Of a stretch of DNA of 7,618 bases, positions 1 to 6,476 are shown in pieces. The stretch covers positions 1 through 7,618 of the forward strand of contig CAMHEP010000072.1 of assembly GCA_946184195.1 (NCBI GenBank), in the 5' to 3' direction. Numbering within the stretch: position 1 is the first letter of the stretch; every line of letters starts with the position of its first letter. A program made the translations under genes and the position numbers. Under the pieces are notes generated by a model that worked only from the letters and a program-made list of their open reading frames with translations, was not told the origin of the DNA and made no database searches. The DNA comes from an uncultured Bacteroidales bacterium. Its GTDB lineage: Bacteria; Bacteroidota; Bacteroidia; Bacteroidales; Paludibacteraceae.

Positions 1-53
1 ATTGCTCCACTGGTGTTTGAGACCAGCGCGTCTACCGATTCCGCCATCTGGGC
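1..53 (-). tRNA. tRNA-Leu (anticodon CAA), 5' part; 3' part lies beyond the window
   Basis: Read on the minus strand from 53, the sequence folds as the first half of a leucine tRNA that reads UUG codons. The acceptor 5' strand GCCCAGA is at 53-47, then TG, a short D stem GCG/CGC around a loop with the GAATCGGTAGA pattern usual in tRNA-Leu. The anticodon stem CTGGT (26-22) pairs with ACCAG (14-10) around loop CTCAAAC, giving anticodon CAA at 19-17. The sequence then enters the expected long variable arm (positions 9-1) and leaves the window, so the T arm and the 3' acceptor strand cannot be checked. The type call is secure because the D-arm and anticodon arm are complete. No second tRNA is visible upstream. 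Confidence 0.95.
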
Positions 54-60
54 TTTCGTC

Positions 61-115
61 GGAAGTGGCTCGCTTAGAAGAACTCGCTCCGCGAGTTTGA
101 ACGGCTCGCACTTCC
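61..115 (-). repeat. Nested stem-loop in the tRNA-Leu leader
   Basis: The outer arms GGAAGTG (61-67) and CACTTCC (109-115) are perfect inverted repeats. Inside them AACTCGC (81-87) and GCGAGTT (91-97) form a 7-bp stem with a 3-base loop. A further copy of GGCTCGC occurs at 67-73 and again at 103-109, in direct orientation. The element ends 8 bases before the tRNA acceptor strand, where a processing enzyme such as RNase P would cut. Whether the fold exists in RNA is inference. Confidence 0.5.
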
Positions 116-134
116 TCCTCTATCCTCATAAAGC

Positions 135-148
135 GTTTGCATGCAAAC
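135..148. repeat. Perfect 14-bp palindrome
   Basis: GTTTGCATGCAAAC equals its own reverse complement over all 14 bases. With no loop it would make a poor RNA hairpin but a good site for a dimeric DNA-binding protein. It lies about 100 bases downstream of the tRNA promoter, inside the transcribed leader. A roadblock or operator role is a guess only. Confidence 0.5.
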
Positions 149-247
149 TTACTTTTTTCGGATTGTGTCTCCTCGGAAGTTTCTTCTTCGGATGTTTTTT
201 CGTTGCAACGATACCTTATCCGAGGCTAATTGCGACGAAAAAGCGTG

Positions 248-279
248 CAAAGGTACAATAAATATTTGAATTACGCAAA
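248..279 (-). promoter_or_regulatory. Bacteroidota-type promoter for tRNA-Leu
   Basis: On the minus strand the sequence reads TTTG (279-276), 20 bases, then TACCTTTG (255-248). This fits the -33 TTTG and -7 TAnnTTTG consensus of the primary sigma factor of Bacteroides and relatives. Transcription should begin near 241-244 and run toward the tRNA. The mscS promoter at 1331-1361 has the same -7 box and the same 20-base spacing, which supports both calls. Confidence 0.8.
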
Positions 280-307
280 TCTTTTTTCAGAAAACTGCAA
301 TTTTTCC

Positions 308-1303
308 TTATTTTGAGTTTTCTTTAACCATTGTGACATCAACATGAGGATAGGCAAAAGTGAAACCATGTTTGGGTAGTTCGGTATAAAACTGCTCTTG
401 CAGAGCGAAGAACACATCCCAATAGTCCGTATTCCTTACCCAAGCCCGTACGACAAAAGTGATATCATTCTCATTGAGTGAAAGCAACGCCACAAAGGGA
501 TCAGGAATAGCATCCATGCGATAGTTTACAGTCTTGAGTTGATACAATTCCATGTCAAACTCCTTATATAGATTCTTCACATTCGTCTTAGCATTGAGGA
601 CTTTAGGGTTCGCATTGACCATGTCGAGAATCGTTTGTCGACATTTCTCGGCATCCACACCGTAATCAACGCTCACCGTCCAGTCCACGCGTCGAAGGGG
701 GCGTGCCGAATAATTGTCGATAGCGCCATTGCTCAAAGCACCGTTTGGCAATATAACGACCCGATTGTCCGGTGTGAGAATCTTAGTGGTCGTGATAGTC
801 GTCTCTACCACTTTCCCTTTGAATCCTTGTGCTTCAATCATATCTCCGGCCTTGAAGGGTTTGAAGGTCATGAGCATCATTCCTCCTGCGAAGTTCTGCA
901 CCGTACCGGATAGCGCCATACCGATAGCCATACCTCCGGCCGCCAAAAGAGCGGCAAGAGAGGTGGTATCGACCCCCAATGCTGTCACCGAAATCACCAC
1001 TATCAGTACCGTCAAGGATATCTGCACGAACGAAGTCACAAATGATGCCATTGTCGGTTCCGTATGTTTACGGTCAAAATGGCGTTTAAGAAGTTTCTTC
1101 ACCCATCCGATGAGCCAAATCCCAATGGCATAAATGAGCAGTGCCGCCAATACCTTCAATCCAAACTGGATAGCTGATTCTGCGACACCGTGCCAAAAGG
1201 TTTCCGGGTCATTATGCATCTGATAGACGATATTACGTGTCACCTCCCGTACCGAATCGGGTGGCAATACCTTGGGGGTAAAGTTAGGAACTTGGAGTAA
1301 CAT
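308..1303 (-). CDS. mscS: Small-conductance mechanosensitive ion channel, MscS family
   Basis: This 331-residue inner-membrane protein should open under membrane tension to release solutes after osmotic downshock. Three hydrophobic segments lie near residues 46-68, 89-111 and 114-146. The third is the Gly/Ala-rich pore helix of MscS (AALLAAGGMAIGMALSGTVQ), followed by the FKPFKAGDMI and ILPNG signatures of the beta domain (about 147-195). The C-terminal alpha/beta domain ends in YPHVDV, as in E. coli MscS (YPQMDV). The frame is open upstream to an ATG at 1375, but the promoter at 1331-1361 lies inside that extension, so the Met at 1303 is chosen; it has an A/T-rich leader and no Shine-Dalgarno, usual in this phylum. 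The C-terminal domain carries an extra segment of roughly 28 residues (near 237-265) relative to the short E. coli protein. The family call is firm and the start is likely. Confidence 0.95.
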   Translation of the reverse strand: MLLQVPNFTPKVLPPDSVREVTRNIVYQMHNDPETFWHGVAESAIQFGLKVLAALLIYAIGIWLIGWVKKLLKRHFDRKHTEPTMASFVTSFVQISLTVLIVVISVTALGVDTTSLAALLAAGGMAIGMALSGTVQNFAGGMMLMTFKPFKAGDMIEAQGFKGKVVETTITTTKILTPDNRVVILPNGALSNGAIDNYSARPLRRVDWTVSVDYGVDAEKCRQTILDMVNANPKVLNAKTNVKNLYKEFDMELYQLKTVNYRMDAIPDPFVALLSLNENDITFVVRAWVRNTDYWDVFFALQEQFYTELPKHGFTFAYPHVDVTMVKENSK

Positions 1304-1330
1304 ATAAAAAACAAAATAAAAATCCGTGCA

Positions 1331-1361
1331 CAAAGGTACGTTATTTTTACGAAATATGCAA
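1331..1361 (-). promoter_or_regulatory. Bacteroidota-type promoter for mscS
   Basis: On the minus strand TTG (1361-1359), 20 bases, then TACCTTTG (1338-1331) gives the -33/-7 pattern of Bacteroides housekeeping promoters. The start of transcription is expected near 1325, leaving a leader of about 20 A/T-rich bases before the ATG at 1303. This position rules out the ATG at 1375 as the normal start. Confidence 0.8.
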
Positions 1362-1415
1362 GAAAAAATATTCATTCGTTCATTTTTTTGCTTTTTGAGA
1401 GAGAGGAGAATTTAC

Positions 1416-1431
1416 GAACGATAGTCCGTTC
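1416..1431. repeat. Short inverted repeat upstream of the tandem repeats
   Basis: GAACG (1416-1420) and CGTTC (1427-1431) are inverted around six bases. It abuts the direct repeats that start at 1433. It is too short to be a terminator, and no T run follows on either strand. It might be part of an operator. Confidence 0.3.
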
Positions 1432-1432
1432 A

Positions 1433-1462
1433 CGTCCCCGTGACGTCCCCGTGACGTCCCCG
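1433..1462. repeat. Three tandem 11-bp direct repeats (CGTCCCCGTGA) upstream of the exporter operon
   Basis: Two complete copies at 1433-1443 and 1444-1454 are followed by a partial third, CGTCCCCG, at 1455-1462. The period of 11 bp is about one helical turn, so all copies face the same side of the DNA. They are much more G/C-rich than the flanking sequence and end 8 bases before the candidate -7 box at 1471. They therefore cover the place where a -33 element or an activator would sit. This may be an operator array or a generic intergenic repeat of this genome; the sequence alone cannot decide. Confidence 0.75.
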
Positions 1463-1470
1463 AAAAAGCA

Positions 1471-1478
1471 TATTTTTG
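1471..1478 (+). promoter_or_regulatory. Candidate -7 box for the exporter operon
   Basis: TATTTTTG matches TAnnTTTG. No TTG is found at the expected -33 position, which is occupied by the 11-bp repeats. If used, transcription starts near 1483-1485 and the leader is about 140 bases. I found no better match to the consensus on the plus strand between here and 1627. A promoter with a poor -33 element beside a repeat array would fit activator-dependent transcription. Confidence 0.45.
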
Positions 1479-1507
1479 CAGAGTAATCAAAGAGTGGGAT
1501 GAGAAGT

Positions 1508-1571
1508 GTGCCATTTTGCCAGACATATCCGTATATGTTAAGTAAAATGTTAATTTTTTACAATTTGGCAC
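1508..1571 (+). promoter_or_regulatory. Dyad-symmetric leader upstream of the tolC-like gene
   Basis: The arms at 1508-1518 and 1561-1571 pair at nine of eleven positions (GTGCCA with TGGCAC, a 2x2 mismatch, then TTG with CAA). Inside them ACATAT (1523-1528) and ATATGT (1533-1538) form a second stem around CCGT. The element ends 55 bases before the start codon. It resembles no riboswitch class I can recognise. It could be a folded leader or two overlapping protein-binding dyads. Confidence 0.35.
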
Positions 1572-1626
1572 GCAATTTGTTAGAAAAAATGTGGTCATTT
1601 AACAAAGGTCTGACAATTATAAAAAG

Positions 1627-3045
1627 ATGAAAAAACGTATACTATACTTGATTCTTATGCTCCCGTTAGTTATGCAGGGGCAAGTGTTACGGCTGGATGA
1701 ATGCCGTCAGATGGCTCGACAGAGCAACAAACAATCGGAGATAAACCGCGAACAAGTGGAGGCTGCTAAGGACCTGAAACGTGCTGCCGTCGCCAATTTC
1801 TTTCCCAAAGTAAGTGCAAACGGAGGGTACATCTGGAACGAGAAGAATATGAGTCTTCTTCCGTCTACTCTGGATACCCGTCTGGGGACTATCACTGCCG
1901 GACAAGGTGTAGAATGGACTAATCAACAAATAGCGTCTCTCCTACCCACAGTCAGTCAGCAAGTAGGCGGATTGGTAGCTCAAGGCTACGAAGACCTGCG
2001 TAACCGACTGACTCTGGATATAGAGCACGTGGTGGTGGGACATGTAGGTGTAACGCAACCCATCTTCGTCGGCGGCAAGGTGGTCAACATGTATAAGATT
2101 GCCAAGGCAGGTGAACATATCGCCGAGATGAAGGCCGAGAATGACGATGCCGATTTGATGCTGAAAGTAGATGAAGCCTATTGGCGCGTAGTGAGTGTAC
2201 AACAGAAACAGCATTTAGCTCAACAGTATTACGACCTGATTAAGAAAGTAAAGGATGATGTCTCGGCACTGCGTGAGGAAGGATTAGCAACCGCTGCAGA
2301 CGAACTGAAGGTGAATATGAAGCTGAGCGAAGCCGAGCAGAAACTGGGACAGGCAGAAGACGGATTGCAACTGAGCCGTATGGCACTTAATCAGGTCTGC
2401 GGGCTGGACCTTGACTACGATATACACGTAGACAGCACCGGGTTATATGAGTTACTGCTTATTGACGATAGTGCACACTACGACATAGAAAACGCCGTAG
2501 CTCAACGTAAGGAAGTACAAATACTGGAAGAAAGCGAGCGTATCGCCAAATCGACCGTGATGCTGACCGCCTCGACCTTGATGCCGAATATTGTTGCCAA
2601 CGCAGGTTATCTTGTCAGCAATCCGAATTTGCAAGACGGTTTCAAGAATAATTTCCGTGGTCAGTTCACTGCAGGCGTGGCAGTGAACATACCTATTGCG
2701 CACGCAGACGATATCTACAAGGTGAAAGCGGCTAAGCACGAAGCGAAGATAGTAGACCTGAAGTTGCAGCAAGCCAAAGAGTTACTTACCCTTCAGACCA
2801 CTCAGTCACGTCAGAAAGTGAGCGATGCGCAGCGCAAGCTGGTTCGCGCTCAGTCTGCATGTCAGCATGCACAGGAGAACCTACGATTGGCAGAAGAAGC
2901 TTGGAAAGAGGGGATGCTCAGTTCTACCGAGCTACTTGGAGCACAAACCGCATGGATGAACGCAGAGAGCGACAAGCTGGATGCAGCTATCGAACTACGG
3001 ATGGCACAGTCCACACTCCATAAACATATCGGTGCAGAAATATAA
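1627..3045 (+). CDS. TolC-family outer-membrane efflux protein
   Basis: This 472-residue protein should trimerise into the outer-membrane and periplasmic duct of the exporter encoded by this operon. Residues 1-19 form a signal peptide (MKKR, then a hydrophobic core ending MQGQ), followed by mature VLRLDECRQMA, the usual first helix of the family. The two halves show the internal duplication of TolC: long helical stretches near 20-60 and 150-260 alternate with 280-320 and 360-470. The beta-strand turn motif TQPIFVGGK at 143-151 is matched by AVNIPIAHADD at 352-362. Length is normal for Bacteroidota TolC proteins. It is the first gene of the operon, 17 bases before the adaptor gene. No regulator gene adjoins it. 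The start has an A-rich upstream stretch and no clear Shine-Dalgarno. Substrate cannot be read from the sequence. Confidence 0.95.
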   Translation: MKKRILYLILMLPLVMQGQVLRLDECRQMARQSNKQSEINREQVEAAKDLKRAAVANFFPKVSANGGYIWNEKNMSLLPSTLDTRLGTITAGQGVEWTNQQIASLLPTVSQQVGGLVAQGYEDLRNRLTLDIEHVVVGHVGVTQPIFVGGKVVNMYKIAKAGEHIAEMKAENDDADLMLKVDEAYWRVVSVQQKQHLAQQYYDLIKKVKDDVSALREEGLATAADELKVNMKLSEAEQKLGQAEDGLQLSRMALNQVCGLDLDYDIHVDSTGLYELLLIDDSAHYDIENAVAQRKEVQILEESERIAKSTVMLTASTLMPNIVANAGYLVSNPNLQDGFKNNFRGQFTAGVAVNIPIAHADDIYKVKAAKHEAKIVDLKLQQAKELLTLQTTQSRQKVSDAQRKLVRAQSACQHAQENLRLAEEAWKEGMLSSTELLGAQTAWMNAESDKLDAAIELRMAQSTLHKHIGAEI

Positions 3046-3062
3046 TAATAAAGAATAATCAT

Positions 3063-4061
3063 ATGAGAGAACGTATTAAAGAGAACCCCAAATCGAGTCT
3101 ATTGATTGGTTTGGTAGCATTATTGGCTATTGTGATAGTGGTAGCCCTGATAGGAATATTCACTATTCGTCCCGAGAAGGTGCAGATTACCGGTGAGGCA
3201 GAAGCCACCGAGTATCGTGTCTCGGGCAAAGTACCCGGCCGTATAGAGACCTTCTTCTATGAAGAGGGAGAACAGGTCAAGAAAGGAGATACGCTGGTGG
3301 TGATAGACAGTCCGGAGGTACACGCTAAATTGGCACAAGCTCGAGCAGCACGAAGTGCTGCCGAGGCGCAAAACCAGAAGGCCATCACCGGTGCCCGTCA
3401 GGAGCAGATAACCGGGGCCTATGAGATGTGGCAGAAAGCTTTAGTGGGAGAGAGCATCATGCGTAAGAGTTACGAGCGCGTAGAGCGTCTCTACGAGAAA
3501 CAAGTGGTGACTGAGCAGAAGCGCGACGAAGTGAAAGCTCAATACGATGCCGCCGTTGCCACCGCCAAGGCTGCCAAGAGCCAATATGACATGGCGATGA
3601 ATGGTGCGCAGAAAGAGGACAAGATGGCAGCACAGGCTTTAGTAGACCGAGCCGATGGTGCCATTCAGGAGGTGAATGCCTACCTCAGCGAATTGTACCT
3701 AACCAGTCCTGTGGATGGCGAAGTGAGTGAGCGTTTCCCCAAACAAGGTGAGTTGGTAGGCACAGGAGCTCCCATCATGAGCATCATGGATTTGAACGAT
3801 ATATGGTTCACTTTCTCGGTGCGCGAAGACATGTTGGAGGGTATCACTCTCGGCAAAGAGTTGCGAGTCACTATTCCTGCTCTGGGTAGCAATATCTACC
3901 CCGTTCGCGTAACACATATCAAGGCTATGGCCAACTACGCCACATGGCGAGCTACGAAAGCCAATGGTTCGTACGATGTGAAGACTTTTGATGTCAAAGC
4001 TCGTCCCATTGAACCTATTGCCAACCTGCGTCCCGGTATGACTGCTATTGTAGTGGAATAA
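3063..4061 (+). CDS. HlyD/EmrA/YbhG-type periplasmic adaptor (membrane fusion protein)
   Basis: This 332-residue protein should link the inner-membrane permeases to the TolC-like duct. One N-terminal membrane anchor spans about residues 13-35. Then come the first half of the lipoyl/barrel-sandwich domain (about 40-85, with VSGKVPGRIETFFYEEGEQV), a long Ala/Gln/Lys/Glu-rich coiled-coil hairpin (about 85-205), the second lipoyl half (LTSPVDGEVSERFPKQGELV, 213-232) and a beta-barrel domain (about 240-332) that ends LRPGMTAIVVE. The GARQEQI sequence in the coiled coil and the overall length recall E. coli YbhG, the adaptor of the YbhFSR ABC exporter, more than RND adaptors. It lacks the extended membrane-proximal domain of RND adaptors, which agrees with the ABC-2 permease genes that follow 9 bases downstream. 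Confidence 0.93.
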   Translation: MRERIKENPKSSLLIGLVALLAIVIVVALIGIFTIRPEKVQITGEAEATEYRVSGKVPGRIETFFYEEGEQVKKGDTLVVIDSPEVHAKLAQARAARSAAEAQNQKAITGARQEQITGAYEMWQKALVGESIMRKSYERVERLYEKQVVTEQKRDEVKAQYDAAVATAKAAKSQYDMAMNGAQKEDKMAAQALVDRADGAIQEVNAYLSELYLTSPVDGEVSERFPKQGELVGTGAPIMSIMDLNDIWFTFSVREDMLEGITLGKELRVTIPALGSNIYPVRVTHIKAMANYATWRATKANGSYDVKTFDVKARPIEPIANLRPGMTAIVVE

Positions 4062-4070
4062 GGATATATT

Positions 4071-5234
4071 ATGAAAGAACTGAGAGCAGTCATAGTACGT
4101 GAGCTCAAGCAGATGTTTGCGCGTCCGCTATATATCTTCTCGTCTGTAGTGATTATGGCGGTGAGTGTCACCTTCTTCCTATCTTTGATGAAAGAAGGCA
4201 CGCCGGAGAAGATGCCTATCGCCGTAGTGGATCACGACCACTCGAGTATATCCCGTCGTTTCGTACACGAGATGAACGCGACGCAGTCGGTGGAGGTGGT
4301 GGCAGTCGTATCGTCCTACGCAGAAGCTCGCGACATGCTGCAACGAGGACACATATACGGGTTCATGGAGTTGCCTGAGCGGTTCTATGCAGACCTAGCG
4401 TCTCAACGTCGTCCTACAGTTAGTTTCTATATCAGCCACGCCTATACAGTGGGGGCCAGTACAGCCTACAAACAAATGCTGACGATGGTTAATCTTGCCT
4501 CCGGAGCCTTCCAACGGGAGATACTGCGTATGAAAGGCATGAATGAAGGACAGATTATGAATATCATTCAACCCATCGTATTGGAAGGTCACTTCATTGC
4601 TAACCCGTGGAGCAGTTATCCCATCTATCTGCTCTCCACCATCATCCCGGGAATATTGGGTGTGGTTATAGTCATGCTGACGGTGTTCAGTATCGGCTAC
4701 GAACTGAAAACGTCCACTTCTCCGCAATGGTTAGAAACAGCCGGTGGGAACTTTGCTATTGCAATTATAGGAAAGATGTTGCCTTATACCCTTCTTTTCT
4801 TGGTTTTAGGTTTAGGTTGTAACGCCTTGCTCTTCCACTTCATGCATTTTCCTGTCATGGGAAGTTACTGGGGACTGGCTAACAATATGATTGCTTTCGT
4901 GTTGGCAGAGCAGTGTTTAGCTGTTTTCTTCATAGGTTTGCTGCCTACTCTACGAGATGCTATCAGTTTGGGCGCGCTATACTCAATGTTGTCGTTCTCA
5001 CTATCCGGATTCACCTATCCGAAGATGGGTATGCTCCCCTTTGTGCAGGCATTGACCAATATCTTCCCACTGCGTCACTACTATGTCAACTATGTGTATG
5101 AGGCATTGATGGGTGCCAGTTTTGTGCAGTGTATTCCTCAATATGTGGCTTATTTCATTTTCATGACGTTACCCTTCTTTATTTTCAAGCGGTTGCACGG
5201 CGCAATGATTAACCTCAATTTCCCGAAGAAATAA
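4071..5234 (+). CDS. ABC-2-type transporter permease, first of two
   Basis: This is a 387-residue inner-membrane subunit of an ABC-2 exporter (YbhS/YbhR/YhhJ-like). A first membrane helix at about 20-40 is followed by a periplasmic domain of some 140 residues (PIAVVDHDHSSISRRFV at 49-65). Five more hydrophobic segments lie near 184-208, 228-258, 265-290, 296-317 and 354-373. The SGFTYPKMGMLPFVQALTN stretch at 312-330, followed by IFPLRHYY, is the conserved end of ABC-2 permeases. The stop codon shares its last base with the next start (TAATG), so the two permeases are probably translated together and form a heterodimer. The two proteins are clearly paralogous. No ATP-binding subunit is encoded beside it. 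Substrate is unknown; drug, lipid or peptide export are all possible for this family. Confidence 0.93.
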   Translation: MKELRAVIVRELKQMFARPLYIFSSVVIMAVSVTFFLSLMKEGTPEKMPIAVVDHDHSSISRRFVHEMNATQSVEVVAVVSSYAEARDMLQRGHIYGFMELPERFYADLASQRRPTVSFYISHAYTVGASTAYKQMLTMVNLASGAFQREILRMKGMNEGQIMNIIQPIVLEGHFIANPWSSYPIYLLSTIIPGILGVVIVMLTVFSIGYELKTSTSPQWLETAGGNFAIAIIGKMLPYTLLFLVLGLGCNALLFHFMHFPVMGSYWGLANNMIAFVLAEQCLAVFFIGLLPTLRDAISLGALYSMLSFSLSGFTYPKMGMLPFVQALTNIFPLRHYYVNYVYEALMGASFVQCIPQYVAYFIFMTLPFFIFKRLHGAMINLNFPKK

Positions 5235-6454
5235 TGGCACGTTTCACAAACTACATATTAACAGGTGTCGATGATATATGGCATGTCTTTACGCAAGAGT
5301 TACTGCGTATTGTTCGTGACCCGGGTATTATCCTCATCTTCTTTGTTGCAGGATTAGGTTATCCTATCTTATATAACCTCATCTATTGGAACGACACACT
5401 GACGGATGTACCGGTAGCTGTTGTAGACGACGATGCATCCGTTTACAGTCGTCGTTTTCTCCACAAGTGGGAAGCCACACCGGATGTTAAGATAGCCTAT
5501 ATCTGTCAGTCTATGCAGGAGGCGGAGCTGCTGATGAAACAGCAGAAGATCCATGGTATCCTGTACATCCCATCGGATTTCTCTCGACAGATAGAGACAG
5601 CCGGAGGTCAAGCCCATCTATCGCTTTATGCCGACATGTCTTCGTTCCTCTACATGAAAGCCGTCTATATGTCTGCCAATATGGTGATGATAGATGAGAT
5701 GCATCACATCCAGATAGACCGTTATGAACGGCTGGGTATGGATGATGAGACAGCGTGGACTTTAGTGCAAGGAGTACCGTATGAAGAGGTAAATCTGTTC
5801 GTACCGAGTGCCGGTTATTCGTCGTTTCTTGTTCCGGCGATGCTCATCATGATTATTCACCAGACTCTGTTCTTTGGTGTAGGCATGTTAGCCGGTACGG
5901 CTCGCGAAGAGAACAAGACACTCTTCTTCATTCCCGGACGTAAACGCAGACGTAGTGTATTCCGTATCACCTTCGGTAGAGCTCTCGCTTATTTTATTGT
6001 CTACATGGCTATCTCGGCTATCGATCTACTCATAGTGCCACGTTTGTTCCATCTCCCGCACGTGGGTAATTCGTGGGATATATTGGCATTCACCATACCT
6101 TTCCTATTGGCGGCCATCTTCTTCTCGATGACCATCTCTCTATGTGTGCGCAATCGCGAGACCGGTATGGTGACCCTGGTAGCAACGACGCTGATTGTAT
6201 TCTTCATATCCGGTGTTAGTTGGCCGCAGGCAGCCCTACCCACAGGATGGCTCTACCTTAGTTATCTGATTCCTGCCACGTGGGGCATCAACGGTTTTGT
6301 CCATATCAACACGATGGGAGCCACACTGGCACAAGCATCGACAGAGATAAATGCCCTTTGGACACTTGCTGCCCTATGGTTTGTCACAGCCAGCGTCGGG
6401 TTATGGCTGAGCGGCTATCTGCACGATAAGAGACAAGAACTAAGTACAAAGTGA
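5234..6454 (+). CDS. ABC-2-type transporter permease, second of two
   Basis: This 406-residue inner-membrane protein has the same plan as its upstream neighbour: TM1 at about 31-51, a periplasmic domain at about 52-193, and further membrane segments near 194-221, 246-270, 283-304, 311-330 and 375-396. Its VPVAVVDDDASVYSRRFLHK (59-78) aligns with the matching segment of the first permease, which shows an old duplication. FFISGVSWPQAALP (323-336) and LIPATWGINGF (345-355) correspond to the ABC-2 C-terminal signature. A basic cytoplasmic loop (PGRKRRRSVFR, 234-244) is a plausible place for contact with an ATPase. It starts one base inside the stop of the first permease and is the last gene of the operon. 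There are no Walker A or ABC-signature motifs, so it does not supply the ATPase itself. Confidence 0.93.
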   Translation: MARFTNYILTGVDDIWHVFTQELLRIVRDPGIILIFFVAGLGYPILYNLIYWNDTLTDVPVAVVDDDASVYSRRFLHKWEATPDVKIAYICQSMQEAELLMKQQKIHGILYIPSDFSRQIETAGGQAHLSLYADMSSFLYMKAVYMSANMVMIDEMHHIQIDRYERLGMDDETAWTLVQGVPYEEVNLFVPSAGYSSFLVPAMLIMIIHQTLFFGVGMLAGTAREENKTLFFIPGRKRRRSVFRITFGRALAYFIVYMAISAIDLLIVPRLFHLPHVGNSWDILAFTIPFLLAAIFFSMTISLCVRNRETGMVTLVATTLIVFFISGVSWPQAALPTGWLYLSYLIPATWGINGFVHINTMGATLAQASTEINALWTLAALWFVTASVGLWLSGYLHDKRQELSTK

Positions 6455-6474
6455 CAAAGGGACAATGTACAAAG
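6444..6474. repeat. 8-bp direct repeat (GTACAAAG) at the operon end
   Basis: GTACAAAG occurs at 6444-6451 and 6467-6474, with GACAAAGG between them. The first copy encodes the last residues of the second permease. Such ACAAAG-rich stretches look like simple-sequence drift; no function is evident. Confidence 0.4.
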
Positions 6475-6476
6475 GA

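Larger units (their letters stand above)
54..241 (-). other. Long structured leader between the tRNA promoter and tRNA-Leu
   Basis: This is the transcribed stretch expected between the promoter at 248-279 and the tRNA 5' end at 53. It is long for a tRNA leader and unusually rich in inverted repeats: 196-208 with 230-242 (12 of 13 paired), 171-177 with 219-225 (7 of 7), the palindrome 200-211, the palindrome 135-148, and nested stems in 61-115. Several of these overlap, so alternative folds are possible. An open frame runs through the leader into the tRNA on the minus strand, but this is not evidence of a protein. The stretch could be a processed leader, a small RNA cotranscribed with the tRNA, or unselected sequence. 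Function is unknown. Confidence 0.45.

Noticed and set aside
1..60. Possible integration site of a mobile element at the tRNA gene
   Set aside because: Only the 5' part of the tRNA is visible, elements usually insert at the 3' end, and there is no integrase or direct repeat in the window.
1..217. Minus-strand open frame with a Glu/Ser/Lys-rich sequence reading into the tRNA
   Set aside because: It continues into tRNA-Leu in frame. Frames ending in a translated tRNA are artefacts, and the composition reflects the inverted repeats.
13..261. Open frame of 82 codons on the plus strand at the left end
   Set aside because: It runs antisense through the tRNA and its leader, has no family features, and covers a promoter on the other strand.
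714..1133. 139-codon plus-strand frame inside mscS
   Set aside because: It is antisense to a well-recognised MscS gene whose motifs account for the codon pattern.
1380..1598. 72-codon minus-strand frame in the divergent intergenic region
   Set aside because: It crosses the tandem repeats and the dyads, resembles no family, and has no promoter of its own; its C-terminus is low complexity.
1600..1610. Possible minus-strand -7 box (GACCTTTG) near the tolC-like start
   Set aside because: The first base departs from TAnnTTTG, and no gene lies downstream in that direction before the mscS promoter.
3063..6454. Possible RND efflux system, given TolC and HlyD-type partners
   Set aside because: There is no RND pump of about 1,000 residues. 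Both inner-membrane proteins have the ABC-2 permease plan with six membrane segments and a single large periplasmic domain.
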